Assembly (NCBI RefSeq): GCF_947495275.1
Contig: NZ_CANLYL010000002.1
Coordinates: 62,001 to 126,000 of the forward strand
DNA length: 64,000 nt
Source of the DNA: an uncultured Roseobacter sp.
Lineage (GTDB): Bacteria > Pseudomonadota > Alphaproteobacteria > Rhodobacterales > Rhodobacteraceae
Direction of reading: 5' to 3'
This document shows, piece by piece, positions 1 through 8,778 of the stretch; position 1 is the first letter of the stretch; each line of letters begins with the position of its first letter. The position numbers and the translations under genes are program-made. The notes under the pieces are model-generated. The model was not told the origin of the DNA, ran no database searches, and saw nothing but the letters and a program-made list of their open reading frames with translations.

Positions 1-1
1 T

Positions 2-103
2 TTGCTGCGCGAGGGCAAGCGGCGCGGGGCAAAGTTCGGCGTTGTCAGCATGTGCATTGGCGGCGGTATGGGCGCTGCCGGGTTATTCGAAATCTACGGA
101 TGA
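2..103 (+). CDS. Thiolase C-terminus (truncated by window start)
   Basis: Only the last 33 codons are present. They read in frame to a TGA stop and end in a thiolase-type C-terminal block, [15 protein letters not shown]. The Cys of CxGGGxG is the second catalytic cysteine of thiolases, which deprotonates or reprotonates acetyl-CoA. The stop lies 9 bp before the first acyl-CoA dehydrogenase, so this is probably the upstream member of the same operon and performs the thiolytic step for the CoA thioesters made there. The subclass (FadA, FadA6-like or acetoacetyl-CoA thiolase) cannot be judged from this fragment. Confidence 0.85.
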   Translation: MLREGKRRGAKFGVVSMCIGGGMGAAGLFEIYG

Positions 104-112
104 GGAGCGATC

Positions 113-1312
113 ATGGACCTGAGCTACAGCGACACGGAACGGGCCTTCCGGACGGAAGTTGAGCAGTTTCTGACGCAGAACCTGCCTGCGGAATTATCGG
201 AGAAGGTGCGGTCCGGCAGGGCCTTGACGAAAGCCAATCACGAGCGCTGGCATGCGATCCTGAATGCGCAGGGCTGGCTGGCACCCAACTGGCCCAAGGA
301 ATTTGGCGGGGCGGAATGGAACGCAGTACAACGCCATCTCTTTGAAGAGGCCTGTGCGCGGGCGCATGCGCCGCGCATCGTGCCCTTTGGCCTGTCGATG
401 CTGGGGCCGGTCCTGCAGAAGTTCGGCTCCAAGGCCCAGCAGGAACACTGGCTGCCGCGCATTCTGTCCGGGCAGGACTGGTGGTGTCAGGGCTATTCGG
501 AACCGGGCGCTGGGTCTGATCTGGCCTCTCTCCAGACTTCTGCGGTGCGTGATGGCGCGCATTATGTGGTCAATGGTCAGAAAACCTGGACCACGCTCGG
601 TCAGCACGCCAACATGATTTTCTGTCTGGTGCGCACCGATAAATCGGTCAAGCAGCAGGAGGGGATTTCCTTTCTGCTGATCGACATGGCCACCCCCGGT
701 ATCGAGGTGCGCCCCATTGTGCTGCTGGATGGCGGTGCGGAGGTCAATGAGGTCTGGTTTACGGATGTGCGTGTGCCGGTCGAGAACCTCGTGGGCGAAG
801 AAAACAAGGGCTGGACCTATGCCAAGTACCTGCTCACCCATGAGCGCACGAATATCGCCGGTGTCGGTTTTTCACAGGCCGGTCTTGCGGCGGTCAAACG
901 CCTGGCCCGGTCGGAGATGGCCGGTGGCAGGCCGCTGATCGAAAACCCGCATTTCGCCGCCCGTCTGGCGCAGGTGGAGATTGATCTGATGGCCATGTCC
1001 ACCACCAACCTGCGGATCGTCTCTCGGGCGGCGGCGGGGCAGGCTCCGGGCGTCGAAAGCTCTATGCTCAAGGTCAAAGGGACAATCATCCGGCAGGAAA
1101 TCAACGATCTGGCACGGCGTGCGGCGGGGGTTTATGCGATGCCCTTTGCCTCTGAGGCCGTAGAGGGGACCAATGATCCCCTGCCCGATCCCAATGGTGC
1201 CGGTCCGGTTGCGGGGCAGTATTTCAACAACCGTAAACTGTCGATTTTTGGCGGGTCGAATGAAATCCAGCGCGAGATCATTGCCAAGACGACCTTGGGG
1301 GGCAGAGCATGA
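113..1312 (+). CDS. Acyl-CoA dehydrogenase, first of a pair
   Basis: A 399-residue FAD-dependent acyl-CoA dehydrogenase that introduces a C2-C3 double bond into an acyl-CoA. An N-terminal helical domain is followed by the middle beta domain with GYSEPGAGSDLASL (about residues 126-139) and GQKTWTT (about 154-160). The C-terminal helical domain ends in FGGSNEIQREIIA. The EGT motif that carries the catalytic Glu in MCAD-type enzymes is replaced by GGSNE. That is common in partners of two-subunit acyl-CoA dehydrogenases such as the steroid FadE pairs. The start is preceded by GAGGAG. The stop overlaps the next gene by ATGA, so translation is probably coupled. The true substrate is not evident. 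Confidence 0.9.
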   Translation: MDLSYSDTERAFRTEVEQFLTQNLPAELSEKVRSGRALTKANHERWHAILNAQGWLAPNWPKEFGGAEWNAVQRHLFEEACARAHAPRIVPFGLSMLGPVLQKFGSKAQQEHWLPRILSGQDWWCQGYSEPGAGSDLASLQTSAVRDGAHYVVNGQKTWTTLGQHANMIFCLVRTDKSVKQQEGISFLLIDMATPGIEVRPIVLLDGGAEVNEVWFTDVRVPVENLVGEENKGWTYAKYLLTHERTNIAGVGFSQAGLAAVKRLARSEMAGGRPLIENPHFAARLAQVEIDLMAMSTTNLRIVSRAAAGQAPGVESSMLKVKGTIIRQEINDLARRAAGVYAMPFASEAVEGTNDPLPDPNGAGPVAGQYFNNRKLSIFGGSNEIQREIIAKTTLGGRA

Positions 1313-2442
1313 ATTTCGATCTGACCGAAGAACGGCAGATGTTGCAGGACACGCTGCGCCGGTTTCTGAGGGACCGGTATACGCCGCAGATACGCCATGA
1401 TATTCTGCAAAGCGACAGGGGCCTGTCGCCGGAAATCTGGCGCGAGCTGGCGGAACTGGGCGTGATCGGGGCGCTTTTTGCCGAAGCGCAAGGCGGTTTT
1501 GGCGGGCGCGGCTTTGATCTGGCCGTGGTCTTTGAGGAACTGGGGCGCGCCGGGGTGGTTGAACCCTTTCTCGACAGTGCCGTGCTGGCCGGGGGGCTGA
1601 TCGCGGATCTGGGCAATGAAAGCCAGCGCGCCCATGTTGCGGCGATCATCGCGGGCGAGCTGCATCTGGCCTTTGCCCACGGTGAACCGGCCAGCCGCTA
1701 TGATCTGAGCCGGGTTGCCACAGGTGCCGTGCCGGAAAACGACCGCGTGGTGCTGAATGGGCGCAAGGCGGTTGTGCATAATGCCGAGGCTGCGGACCTG
1801 CTGGTGGTATCGGCGCGCGAAAGCGGCGGTGTCGATGATGCAGGGGGCCTTTCGCTGTTCTTGGTGCCGACAGAGACCGAAGGGGTCACGCGTCAGGGCT
1901 ATGCGCTGCTTGCCGGGGGGCGAGCGGCGGAGGTCATTCTGGAAGATGTGAGCCTGCCAGCCAGCGCGCGCCTTGGACCAGCGGGGCAGGCATTTGCCGC
2001 CATCGAGGCCCGTGTTGCCGCCGCGAATGTGGCGCTTTGTGCTGAGACGCTGGGGGGTATGGAAACAGCCAGCCGCCTCACGCAGGACTATCTGGTGACG
2101 CGCAAGCAGTTTGGCCGCCCCATTGGCAGTTTTCAGGCGTTGGCGCACCGCATGTCGGATATGCTGATCGAACTGGAACAGGCCCGATCCGCCGTCATCA
2201 ATGCAGCAGGGCATCTGGAACGCCCCCGGCCGGAGCGGGAACGCCATGTGTCGGCGGCCAAGAACCTGATGAGCCGTGCCGGGCGTCTGGTGGCCGAGGA
2301 CAGTATCCAGATGCACGGCGGCATCGCCATGACGCAGGAATACGAACTGGCCCATATCGCAAAACGCATCGTGATGGCCGAACACAGGTTCGGCGATTGC
2401 GACCATCATCTGGAGCGGTTCATTGCCCTCTCAGCAGCCTGA
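1309..2442 (+). CDS. Acyl-CoA dehydrogenase, second of a pair
   Basis: A 377-residue acyl-CoA dehydrogenase starting inside the stop of its neighbour (ATGA). It has the N-terminal helical domain, a degenerate middle domain, and a strong C-terminal domain with RKQFGRPIGSFQALAHRMSD and the QMHGGIAMTQEYELAH block. The Glu of TQEYE sits where heteromeric steroid-type enzymes (GGIGYTWEHD) carry the catalytic base. The middle domain lacks an obvious SEPGAGSD loop, so FAD and substrate binding may be shared with the partner. I infer an alpha2beta2-type complex, as known for ChsE and FadE pairs. The gene overlaps the following thioesterase by 20 bp. Confidence 0.88.
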   Translation: MNFDLTEERQMLQDTLRRFLRDRYTPQIRHDILQSDRGLSPEIWRELAELGVIGALFAEAQGGFGGRGFDLAVVFEELGRAGVVEPFLDSAVLAGGLIADLGNESQRAHVAAIIAGELHLAFAHGEPASRYDLSRVATGAVPENDRVVLNGRKAVVHNAEAADLLVVSARESGGVDDAGGLSLFLVPTETEGVTRQGYALLAGGRAAEVILEDVSLPASARLGPAGQAFAAIEARVAAANVALCAETLGGMETASRLTQDYLVTRKQFGRPIGSFQALAHRMSDMLIELEQARSAVINAAGHLERPRPERERHVSAAKNLMSRAGRLVAEDSIQMHGGIAMTQEYELAHIAKRIVMAEHRFGDCDHHLERFIALSAA

Positions 2443-2824
2443 ATTTCCCATCAGCGGCGCGCAGGAGCTGATTGGCTACGAGGTCGATCTCGACCGCGCT
2501 TCCGGACGCGCCGAGGTCAGCCTTGAGATCGCGCCGCAGCATCTGAACCGCAACGCCAGCCTGCACGGCGGTATTCTGGCGATGATGCTTGATAGCGCGG
2601 CGGGGTTTGCCGCCTCGCTGGGCTTTGGCGGTGACACACTGGCGCAGGTTGTCACCGTGTCGCTGAGCACGCAGTTCATTGCCCCTGTGCACGACGGCCG
2701 TGTGGTGGCGCGCGGCACGCTATCGGGAGGCGGGCGCAAAATTATTCATGCGGATGCGGTCCTGCATGATGCCGAAGGTCGCTTGATCGCCAAGGCCTCC
2801 GGCACGTTCAAGAGGGTTACGTAA
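2423..2824 (+). CDS. PaaI-family hotdog acyl-CoA thioesterase
   Basis: A 133-residue hotdog-fold thioesterase. It has the LHGGILAMMLDSAAGFA segment (about residues 46-62), in which HGG and the downstream Asp form the PaaI-type active site that hydrolyses acyl-CoA to acid plus CoA. The start is a TTG at 2423 with GGAG seven bases upstream, inside the end of the acyl-CoA dehydrogenase gene. No better in-frame start keeps the N-terminus. Its stop shares one base with the next ATG (TAATG). In this operon it may recover CoA from dead-end thioesters. Confidence 0.85.
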   Translation: MPSQQPEFPISGAQELIGYEVDLDRASGRAEVSLEIAPQHLNRNASLHGGILAMMLDSAAGFAASLGFGGDTLAQVVTVSLSTQFIAPVHDGRVVARGTLSGGGRKIIHADAVLHDAEGRLIAKASGTFKRVT

Positions 2825-3594
2825 TGGCGCGGGTCGAGGATAAGGGGGACCGTCTGATCATCTGGAACGGCAATGCGGCTCGGCGGGGGGCGCTTTCGCC
2901 CGAACTTTATGCCGCGCTGGCCGAAGCGATGCGCCGTGCTGAAGAGCCGCGCGTCCGGGCCGTTATCCTGACCTCGGAAGGGGATTTTTTCTGCGCGGGC
3001 GGGGACCTCAATGTGCTGATCGAGCGTCGCAAACTCTCCGAAACGGCGCGCCGCGCCAGGGTGGACGACCTGCATGATCTCATCCGCGCGCTGCGCGCCT
3101 GCCCGGTGCCGCTGATTGCTGCGATAGAAGGTGGGGCGGCGGGTGCCGGTTTGTCGCTGGCACTGGCCTGTGATCTCATCATCGCGGCAGCGGGAGCCAA
3201 ATTCACGGCGGCCTATGTCAAGGCCGGGCTGGTGCCGGATGCGGGGCTGACCGCCTCAATGGCGCGCTGCCTACCGCGCCCGCTGGCCATGGAGATGTGC
3301 CTGCTGGCACAAGCGGTGTCGGCGGAACGCATGGGCGCATTGGGCGTGGTCAATGAGGTGGCAGCACCGGGGGAGGCCTTTGCCCGCGCTATGGTGCTGG
3401 CGGACAGCCTGGCACAGGGGCCGCGTGACGCGCAGCGCGTCATTAGGGCGCTGGTCGCGGACAGCTATGAGACACCACAGGCGCAGCAGTTGGACGCGGA
3501 ACGCGACGCCATGGCGCGCGCCGCAGGCGGTGCGGAAGCGGCGGAGGGCATTGCCGCCTTTCTGGAAAAACGCGCGCCGGAGTTCGGGTCATGA
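2824..3594 (+). CDS. Enoyl-CoA hydratase/isomerase (crotonase family)
   Basis: A 256-residue crotonase-fold enzyme. The oxyanion hole is formed by FFCAGGDLN (about residues 57-65) and EGGAAGAGLSLALACDL (about 101-117). The active-site segment reads GLVPDAGLTASMARCL with Asp139, as in isomerases such as PaaG. Classical hydratases carry Glu in the equivalent PE/PG region. Double-bond isomerisation or ring hydrolysis is therefore as likely as simple hydration. It is translationally coupled at both ends (TAATG upstream, ATGA downstream) inside the acyl-CoA operon. Confidence 0.88.
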   Translation: MARVEDKGDRLIIWNGNAARRGALSPELYAALAEAMRRAEEPRVRAVILTSEGDFFCAGGDLNVLIERRKLSETARRARVDDLHDLIRALRACPVPLIAAIEGGAAGAGLSLALACDLIIAAAGAKFTAAYVKAGLVPDAGLTASMARCLPRPLAMEMCLLAQAVSAERMGALGVVNEVAAPGEAFARAMVLADSLAQGPRDAQRVIRALVADSYETPQAQQLDAERDAMARAAGGAEAAEGIAAFLEKRAPEFGS

Positions 3595-4592
3595 TCTGGG
3601 ACACCGAACTGACGCGCCGTCTGGGCATCCGCCGCCCGATCGTGGCGGGAGGTTTGCAATGGCTTGCAAATGCGCCTTACGTTTCCGCTGCTGCCCATGC
3701 CGGGATCATGGGATTCATCACGGCAGCCAGTTTTCCCGACCCTGCCGATTTACGGGCGGAAATCGCCAGAACGCGCGCGGCCTGTGGCACCCTTCCCTTC
3801 GGGGTCAACGTCTCCATGCTGCCGAAACTGGTGCCGGGTGATCAGACTGAGGATATTTTCCGGCTCATCGCGGATGAAGGTGTTAAAGTGATCGAGACAT
3901 CAGGGCGCAACCCGGAACCCTATATGCCCTTGCTGAAAGATCTGGGGCTGACCGTTCTGCACAAGGTTCCGGCGGTGCGCTATGCGCTGAAGGCACAAGC
4001 GGTGGGCGTTGATATGGTCTCTATCGTGGGTGCGGAATGTGGCGGGCACCCGGGTCTGGTTATGATCGGCTCTTTCGTGAATGGGGCCATGGCGGGCGAG
4101 GCGCTGGACATTCCGTTTCTGATCGGTGGCGGTGTCGGGCATGGCAGCCAGTTGATGGCAGCGCTTGGGATGGGGGCGGCTGGCGTTGTGATGGGTACAC
4201 GCCTGCTGGTCAGCACGGAACTGGTGGCGCATGAGGGCTATAAGCGGGCGCTGGTGGCAGCCACGGAACGCGACACGGCGCTGAGCATGCAGTCGGTGCG
4301 CAATACTGTGCGCACGCTGGCCAATGACACCACAGCCGAAGTACTCCGGATGGAGGCCGAGACGCCGGAGATCACCATTCAGGACCTGATGCCGCTGGTA
4401 GCTGGTAAGATCGGGCGCAAGGCCTATGAGAGCGGCGATGTGAGCCGGGGGTTACTTTCGGCAGGTCATGCTCTGGGGTTGACCGACAGGATCGAACCCA
4501 TGGCGGATATCATCGCGCGTATCGAGACACAGGCGCTGGCTGCCCAGGTGCGGTTGTCGGATGCGGTTCAGATGGCGGAGGCCGCACAATGA
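3591..4592 (+). CDS. Nitronate monooxygenase / NPD-type flavoprotein (IpdC-like?)
   Basis: A 333-residue FMN-dependent TIM-barrel protein of the 2-nitropropane dioxygenase family. It has GGLQWLANAPYVSAAAHAG at the N-terminus, VGAECGGHPG (about residues 145-154) around the FMN/active-site His, and IGGGVGHGSQL plus GAAGVVMGTRLL at the FMN phosphate site. In acyl-CoA clusters this family often acts as an enoyl-CoA or ring reductase and not as a nitronate oxidase; mycobacterial IpdC of steroid degradation is a known example. Here it sits between a crotonase and an acyl-CoA ligase with 4-bp overlaps on both sides, which favours a catabolic redox role. The reaction is inferred from context. Confidence 0.82.
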   Translation: MIWDTELTRRLGIRRPIVAGGLQWLANAPYVSAAAHAGIMGFITAASFPDPADLRAEIARTRAACGTLPFGVNVSMLPKLVPGDQTEDIFRLIADEGVKVIETSGRNPEPYMPLLKDLGLTVLHKVPAVRYALKAQAVGVDMVSIVGAECGGHPGLVMIGSFVNGAMAGEALDIPFLIGGGVGHGSQLMAALGMGAAGVVMGTRLLVSTELVAHEGYKRALVAATERDTALSMQSVRNTVRTLANDTTAEVLRMEAETPEITIQDLMPLVAGKIGRKAYESGDVSRGLLSAGHALGLTDRIEPMADIIARIETQALAAQVRLSDAVQMAEAAQ

Positions 4593-6097
4593 GCCCGCGT
4601 GTGGAGGATTTTCTGAGCGATCAGGTGGCCCGCCGCCCGGCGGCTTTTGCCATGTCCGATGGCACAGGCGCGCAGTGGCGCTGGCAGGATCTGAGCGTGG
4701 CCAGTGACGCCGCCGCTGCTTGTCTGGCCGAGCGGGGCGTCGTGGCCGGAGACCGGGTTGTGATCTTATGTGAAAATTCCGCAGCGGCGGTTGCGTTTCT
4801 TTTTGGCTGCTGGCGGACGGGCGCTGTTGCGGTGCCGGTGAATGCACGCCAGTCGGCGGCGGAACTTGCGCGCATCTTTGATCATGCGGCCCCTCGCGCG
4901 GTTGTATTCACGACCGCCGTGTCCCCGGATGCGACCGCCCATGCCGCGCGGCATGATACGGTGTCGCTGACCGGTGCCTTCGGCACGGTGCAGATTGCCA
5001 CGCCTCACGCTTCCAACCCCGAAGAGGACCCGTGCCTTGCGGTGTTGCTCTATACCACCGGCACGACGGGTATGCCAAAGGGTGTGATGCTGAGCCATGC
5101 CAACCTGCGGTTTGGTGGGATGGCGTCGGCGCGGTTGCGCGGCATGACGGCGCGCGACCTGATCTATGGCGTTTTGCCGATTTCCCATGTGTTCGGTCTG
5201 GCCTCGATTGTGACGGCGGCGGCCTACACAGGGGCGGCCATTCGATTTGAGGCACGGTTTTCAGCGTCCAAACTCCATGCGGCACTGGGTCAGGGCATCA
5301 CGCTTTTGTCGGCCGTGCCGCAGATGCACGCGCTTTTGATGCAGTATACAGCGGCGCAGGGGCATGAGCGGCTGGGGTCGGACAATCTGCGCTATGTATC
5401 TTCGGGGGCGGCCCCGCTTGATCCCACGTGGAAGCGCAAGGCGGAGGCGTTTTACGGCGTGGCGCTGCAAAACGGATATGGCATGACGGAGACGACAGCA
5501 GGGGTGACGATCACTGATAACCCGTTGGGATCAGAAGATATCTCCGCTGGGCCGCCCTTGCCGGGCGTGGAGCTGCGCATTGACCAAAGCGTGCCGGGCG
5601 GCGGCGATGGCTTGGGGGAGGTGCTGACGCGTGGAGGCCATGTCATGTTGGGGTACTTCCGCAATCTCGAAGAGACGGCGCGGGTGCTGGATGCGCAGGG
5701 CTGGATGCATACGGGCGATCTGGGCAAGATTGATGAGGCGGGAAACCTGCACATATTGGGACGCTCAAAAGAGCTGATCATCCACGGGGGGTTCAATGTC
5801 TATCCACCGGAGGTGGAGGCCGCGATCAACGATCATCCGCAGGTCATTCAGTCGGCCGTGATCGGGAAGATGACAGCAGGGGACGAGGAGGTTCTGGCCT
5901 TTGTGCAAGTGGCCCCGGCCTGTGATCTGAGCCCGGATAGCTTGCGCGATTTTCTGAAGGACCGGCTGGCGGGGTACAAACGCCCGAGTGCGATTGTGCT
6001 GGCCACGGAACTGCCGGCCGCCCCGACGGGCAAGATCCTAAAGCATCGGTTGCTGACGCATTTCGCGGATCAACTGCGCGAACGGGCGGGGTCTTAA
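4589..6097 (+). CDS. AMP-forming acyl-CoA ligase (FadD3-like size)
   Basis: A 502-residue adenylate-forming enzyme that activates a carboxylic acid to its CoA thioester. Motifs in order: phosphate-binding LLYTTGTTGMPKGVMLSH (about residues 151-168), NGYGMTETTAGVT (about 294-306), WMHTGDLGKIDEAG, the hinge HILGRSKELIIHGGFNVYP, and the C-terminal lysine motif PTGKILKHRL. It starts by ATGA overlap with the NPD flavoprotein and is the last gene of the operon, ending 53 bp before the convergent rpe. It probably makes the entry CoA ester for the upstream enzymes. Its substrate may be an aliphatic or alicyclic acid. Confidence 0.9.
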   Translation: MSPRVEDFLSDQVARRPAAFAMSDGTGAQWRWQDLSVASDAAAACLAERGVVAGDRVVILCENSAAAVAFLFGCWRTGAVAVPVNARQSAAELARIFDHAAPRAVVFTTAVSPDATAHAARHDTVSLTGAFGTVQIATPHASNPEEDPCLAVLLYTTGTTGMPKGVMLSHANLRFGGMASARLRGMTARDLIYGVLPISHVFGLASIVTAAAYTGAAIRFEARFSASKLHAALGQGITLLSAVPQMHALLMQYTAAQGHERLGSDNLRYVSSGAAPLDPTWKRKAEAFYGVALQNGYGMTETTAGVTITDNPLGSEDISAGPPLPGVELRIDQSVPGGGDGLGEVLTRGGHVMLGYFRNLEETARVLDAQGWMHTGDLGKIDEAGNLHILGRSKELIIHGGFNVYPPEVEAAINDHPQVIQSAVIGKMTAGDEEVLAFVQVAPACDLSPDSLRDFLKDRLAGYKRPSAIVLATELPAAPTGKILKHRLLTHFADQLRERAGS

Positions 6098-6150
6098 GTG
6101 GCGGTGGCCTGAAGCCCACCTTACCGGATGCGGCGCTGTTGCGCGTTCAG

Positions 6151-6840
6151 TCAGACATATGTGCCTTCTGCGGCCTGCCTTATGGCGCGGATGTTTGCGC
6201 CGTAAGGGGTCGGGTCCTGAACTGACCCACCCCGGAAGACCGCAGAGCCTGCCACCAGCACATCCGCGCCTGCCGAGGCCACGATCGGCGCGGTGCTCGG
6301 GTCGACCCCGCCGTCGATTTCGATATGCACGGGGCGCTCCCCGATCATTGCGCGCAGCTTTCTGATCTTGGCTGACATGTCGATGAATTTCTGCCCGCCA
6401 AAACCGGGGTTCACGGTCATCACGCAGATCAGATCGACGCTGTCGATCAGCTCCGAGACAGCCTCTGCCGGTGTGCCGGGGTTCAGCGCGACCCCCGCTT
6501 TGGCACCTGCGCCGCGAATGGCTTGTAAAGTGCGGTGGATATGCGGACCTGCCTCCACATGGGCGGTGATCACATCGGCACCGGCCCGCGCGAAAGCGTC
6601 GATATAGGAATCCACCGGCGCGATCATCAGGTGCACGTCCATCACGCCTTTGATATGCGGGCGAATGGCGGCACAGGTCGCAGGCCCAAAGGTGATGTTT
6701 GGCACAAAATGCCCGTCCATCACATCCACGTGGACCCAATCGGCTCCCTGCGCTTCTATGGCCTCACATTCAGCGCCGAAATTGGCAAAATCAGCGGCGA
6801 GGATGGAGGGGGCTATCTTGATGGAACGGTCGAAGGACAT
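6151..6840 (-). CDS. rpe: Ribulose-phosphate 3-epimerase
   Basis: A 229-residue TIM-barrel epimerase interconverting ribulose-5-phosphate and xylulose-5-phosphate in the cytosolic pentose phosphate pathway. Diagnostic segments are IAPSILAADFANFG, VDVMDGHFVPNITFG, MTVNPGFGGQKFI and IEIDGGVDPSTAP, with metal-ligand His and Asp residues in the second and fourth. I set the start at the ATG giving MSFDRSIKIAPS. The reading frame continues 62 codons upstream without family similarity. It is convergent with the acyl-CoA ligase and divergent from the ABC importer, and stands alone as a housekeeping gene. Confidence 0.95.
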   Translation of the reverse strand: MSFDRSIKIAPSILAADFANFGAECEAIEAQGADWVHVDVMDGHFVPNITFGPATCAAIRPHIKGVMDVHLMIAPVDSYIDAFARAGADVITAHVEAGPHIHRTLQAIRGAGAKAGVALNPGTPAEAVSELIDSVDLICVMTVNPGFGGQKFIDMSAKIRKLRAMIGERPVHIEIDGGVDPSTAPIVASAGADVLVAGSAVFRGGSVQDPTPYGANIRAIRQAAEGTYV

Positions 6841-6988
6841 GCGCGCGCCTTTAGTCAGAGAGGGGTCATCCGCGCTATAGCCTCCGGCACGGCCATGGCG
6901 CAAGGGCAGAGCCTGCTTGCACGGGGCAGGACCTGCGCTACACTGACTGCAACAGCGCATCTGCGCCCGATCTTTGAGGGAGACCATC

Positions 6989-8008
6989 ATGCCTAATTTC
7001 AACCGCCGCGACGCACTTGCAAGCATAGGAGCCGCAACGGCTCTGGGTCTCGCCGCACCCGCCTATGCGTCCGGCAAGAAGATCACCGTGGGTGCGCTGC
7101 GGTTCACCAGCCATTCAGGCTCCTTCATCGCTTTTGAGCGGAATTATTTTGCGGATGCCGGGCTGGACGTGGACCTGAAATTTTTCCAAGCGGCGCAACC
7201 GATGGCCGTGGCCATTGCCAGCGGCGATGTGGATTACGCGGTGACGGCCATTTCGGGCGGGTTGGTATCGCTGGCCGACAAGGGGGCGATCAAGGTCATT
7301 GGCGGGGCTCTTTCGGAAGAGCCGGGCATTGACGGTCAGAAAATCCTGGCATCGGATGCGGCGTTTCAGGCCGGTCTGACAACGCCGGCAGCATTGGATG
7401 GCAGGACATTCGGGATGTCCACGGCAGGATCATCCTTCCATTACATGGGCTCCAAAGTGGCTGTTGCCGAAGGGGCCACGCTGTCCTTCAAACCGTTGCA
7501 AAAGGTGGGCGCGATCATCGGCGCGCTGAAGTCGGGCCAGATTGATGCCTGGTCCATCGTGCCCCATATCGCCAAGCCGTTGGCCGGGTCCGGTGCTGTG
7601 CATATCATCGGCAGTATCGCCGACTATCTGCCCGACTATCAGGTCACAACCGTTTTCACATCCGCCGCCAATGCCAGCGATGAACCTGTGCTGACACAGG
7701 GTTTTCTGGGCGCCTATTCGAAAGGTGTGGCCGACTACAACGCCACGATGATTGCACAGGAAAGCGGACAGGAGGGCATCGATGCGATGGTCGATCTGAT
7801 CCACAAATATGTCTATACCGACAGGCCGCGCGAAAAGGCCGCCCCGTCGATCATCAACGGGACCATGCGGTTGAACGAGGGGGCGAAGCTGAACGTTGCC
7901 TCTGTGCGCGATCAGCTGGAATGGTTTCAGGCTGAGGGTCTGGTGGATGCGGGGATCACGCTGGACACGCTGCTGGATACCTCTTTTGTCGAGACCGTGG
8001 GCAGCTAG
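6989..8008 (+). CDS. ABC transporter substrate-binding protein, NMT1/SsuA type
   Basis: A 339-residue periplasmic solute receptor. The N-terminus FNRRDALASIGAATALG is a twin-arginine-like signal ending near AYASG. The mature part reads KITVGALRFTSHSGSFIAFE, as in NMT1/THI5 and SsuA/TauA proteins that bind aromatic sulfonates, pyrimidines, nitrate-like or heterocyclic ligands. I chose ATG 6989, with GAGGGA seven bases upstream, over the in-frame TTG five codons earlier. It is followed after 2 bp by its ATPase and then a permease. The ligand is unknown. Confidence 0.88.
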   Translation: MPNFNRRDALASIGAATALGLAAPAYASGKKITVGALRFTSHSGSFIAFERNYFADAGLDVDLKFFQAAQPMAVAIASGDVDYAVTAISGGLVSLADKGAIKVIGGALSEEPGIDGQKILASDAAFQAGLTTPAALDGRTFGMSTAGSSFHYMGSKVAVAEGATLSFKPLQKVGAIIGALKSGQIDAWSIVPHIAKPLAGSGAVHIIGSIADYLPDYQVTTVFTSAANASDEPVLTQGFLGAYSKGVADYNATMIAQESGQEGIDAMVDLIHKYVYTDRPREKAAPSIINGTMRLNEGAKLNVASVRDQLEWFQAEGLVDAGITLDTLLDTSFVETVGS

Positions 8009-8010
8009 GG

Positions 8011-8778
8011 GTGGAATTGCATCTGGCCGATGTGGGCCACCACTACGGCGCGCGCGAGGTTCTGCGCGACATCACTCTGGACATTCCCGAAGGCCAGATC
8101 GTCTGTGTCGTTGGCCCTTCTGGTTGTGGCAAATCGACGTTGCTGCGCCTCATGGGCGGGCTGGAACGGCCAGATGCAGGCGCGGTGATCCAGCGCGGCG
8201 AGACGCCCCCGGGGTGCCTCAATGCGCTCACCTATATCTTTCAGGATTTTGCGCTGCTGCCCTGGCGGACGGTCGCGGGAAATGTGTCGCTGGTACTGGA
8301 AGATCACGCGATGCCGTCACCGGAACGGCGCGCGCGGATCGCGGATGTGCTGGCCCGGACCCGGCTGTCGGATTTCGCGGATGCGCTGCCGCGCCAGCTT
8401 TCGGGCGGGATGAAACAGCGGGTGGCGATTGCGCGCGCACTGGTGGTCAATCCGGCGGTAATGCTGATGGACGAACCGCTCTCCGCGCTGGACAGCCAGA
8501 CCCGCGAACTCTTGATGGATGATCTGGTCGGGCTTTGGACGCGGACGCCTTTCACGGCCGTTTATGTGACGCATAATCTGGCCGAAGCGGTGCGTCTGGG
8601 GCACCGGATTGTGGTTCTGTCGCGCAGGCCGGGCGAGATCCGCGAGATTGTCGAACTGGCGATGCCACTGGAACGGCGCGGCTACGGCGACGCGACATTG
8701 GAGCGGGCGCAGCAACACCTGTGGGGTATGATGCGCGATGAGGCTGCGGCAGCGGATGCGGAGCTGATAGATGCCTGA
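8011..8778 (+). CDS. ABC transporter ATP-binding protein, SsuB/NrtD/TauB type
   Basis: A 255-residue ABC ATPase with a GTG start two bases after the receptor stop. It carries Walker A GPSGCGKSTLL (about residues 34-44), Q-loop FQDFALLPWRTVAGN, signature LSGGMKQRVAIARAL, Walker B VMLMDEPLSALD and switch-His YVTHNLAEAVRLG. The LLPWRT segment is typical of the nitrate/sulfonate/taurine importer branch. It overlaps the permease by 8 bp, indicating one three-gene operon. Confidence 0.92.
   Translation: MELHLADVGHHYGAREVLRDITLDIPEGQIVCVVGPSGCGKSTLLRLMGGLERPDAGAVIQRGETPPGCLNALTYIFQDFALLPWRTVAGNVSLVLEDHAMPSPERRARIADVLARTRLSDFADALPRQLSGGMKQRVAIARALVVNPAVMLMDEPLSALDSQTRELLMDDLVGLWTRTPFTAVYVTHNLAEAVRLGHRIVVLSRRPGEIREIVELAMPLERRGYGDATLERAQQHLWGMMRDEAAAADAELIDA

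Noticed and set aside
1132-2409. 425-codon minus-strand frame across the second acyl-CoA dehydrogenase
   Set aside because: Shadow of a well-supported gene in high-G+C DNA.
6989-8008. Thiamine-precursor (ThiY-like) receptor
   Set aside because: The NMT1/THI5 fold is shared by many receptors, and no TPP riboswitch or thi gene is nearby.
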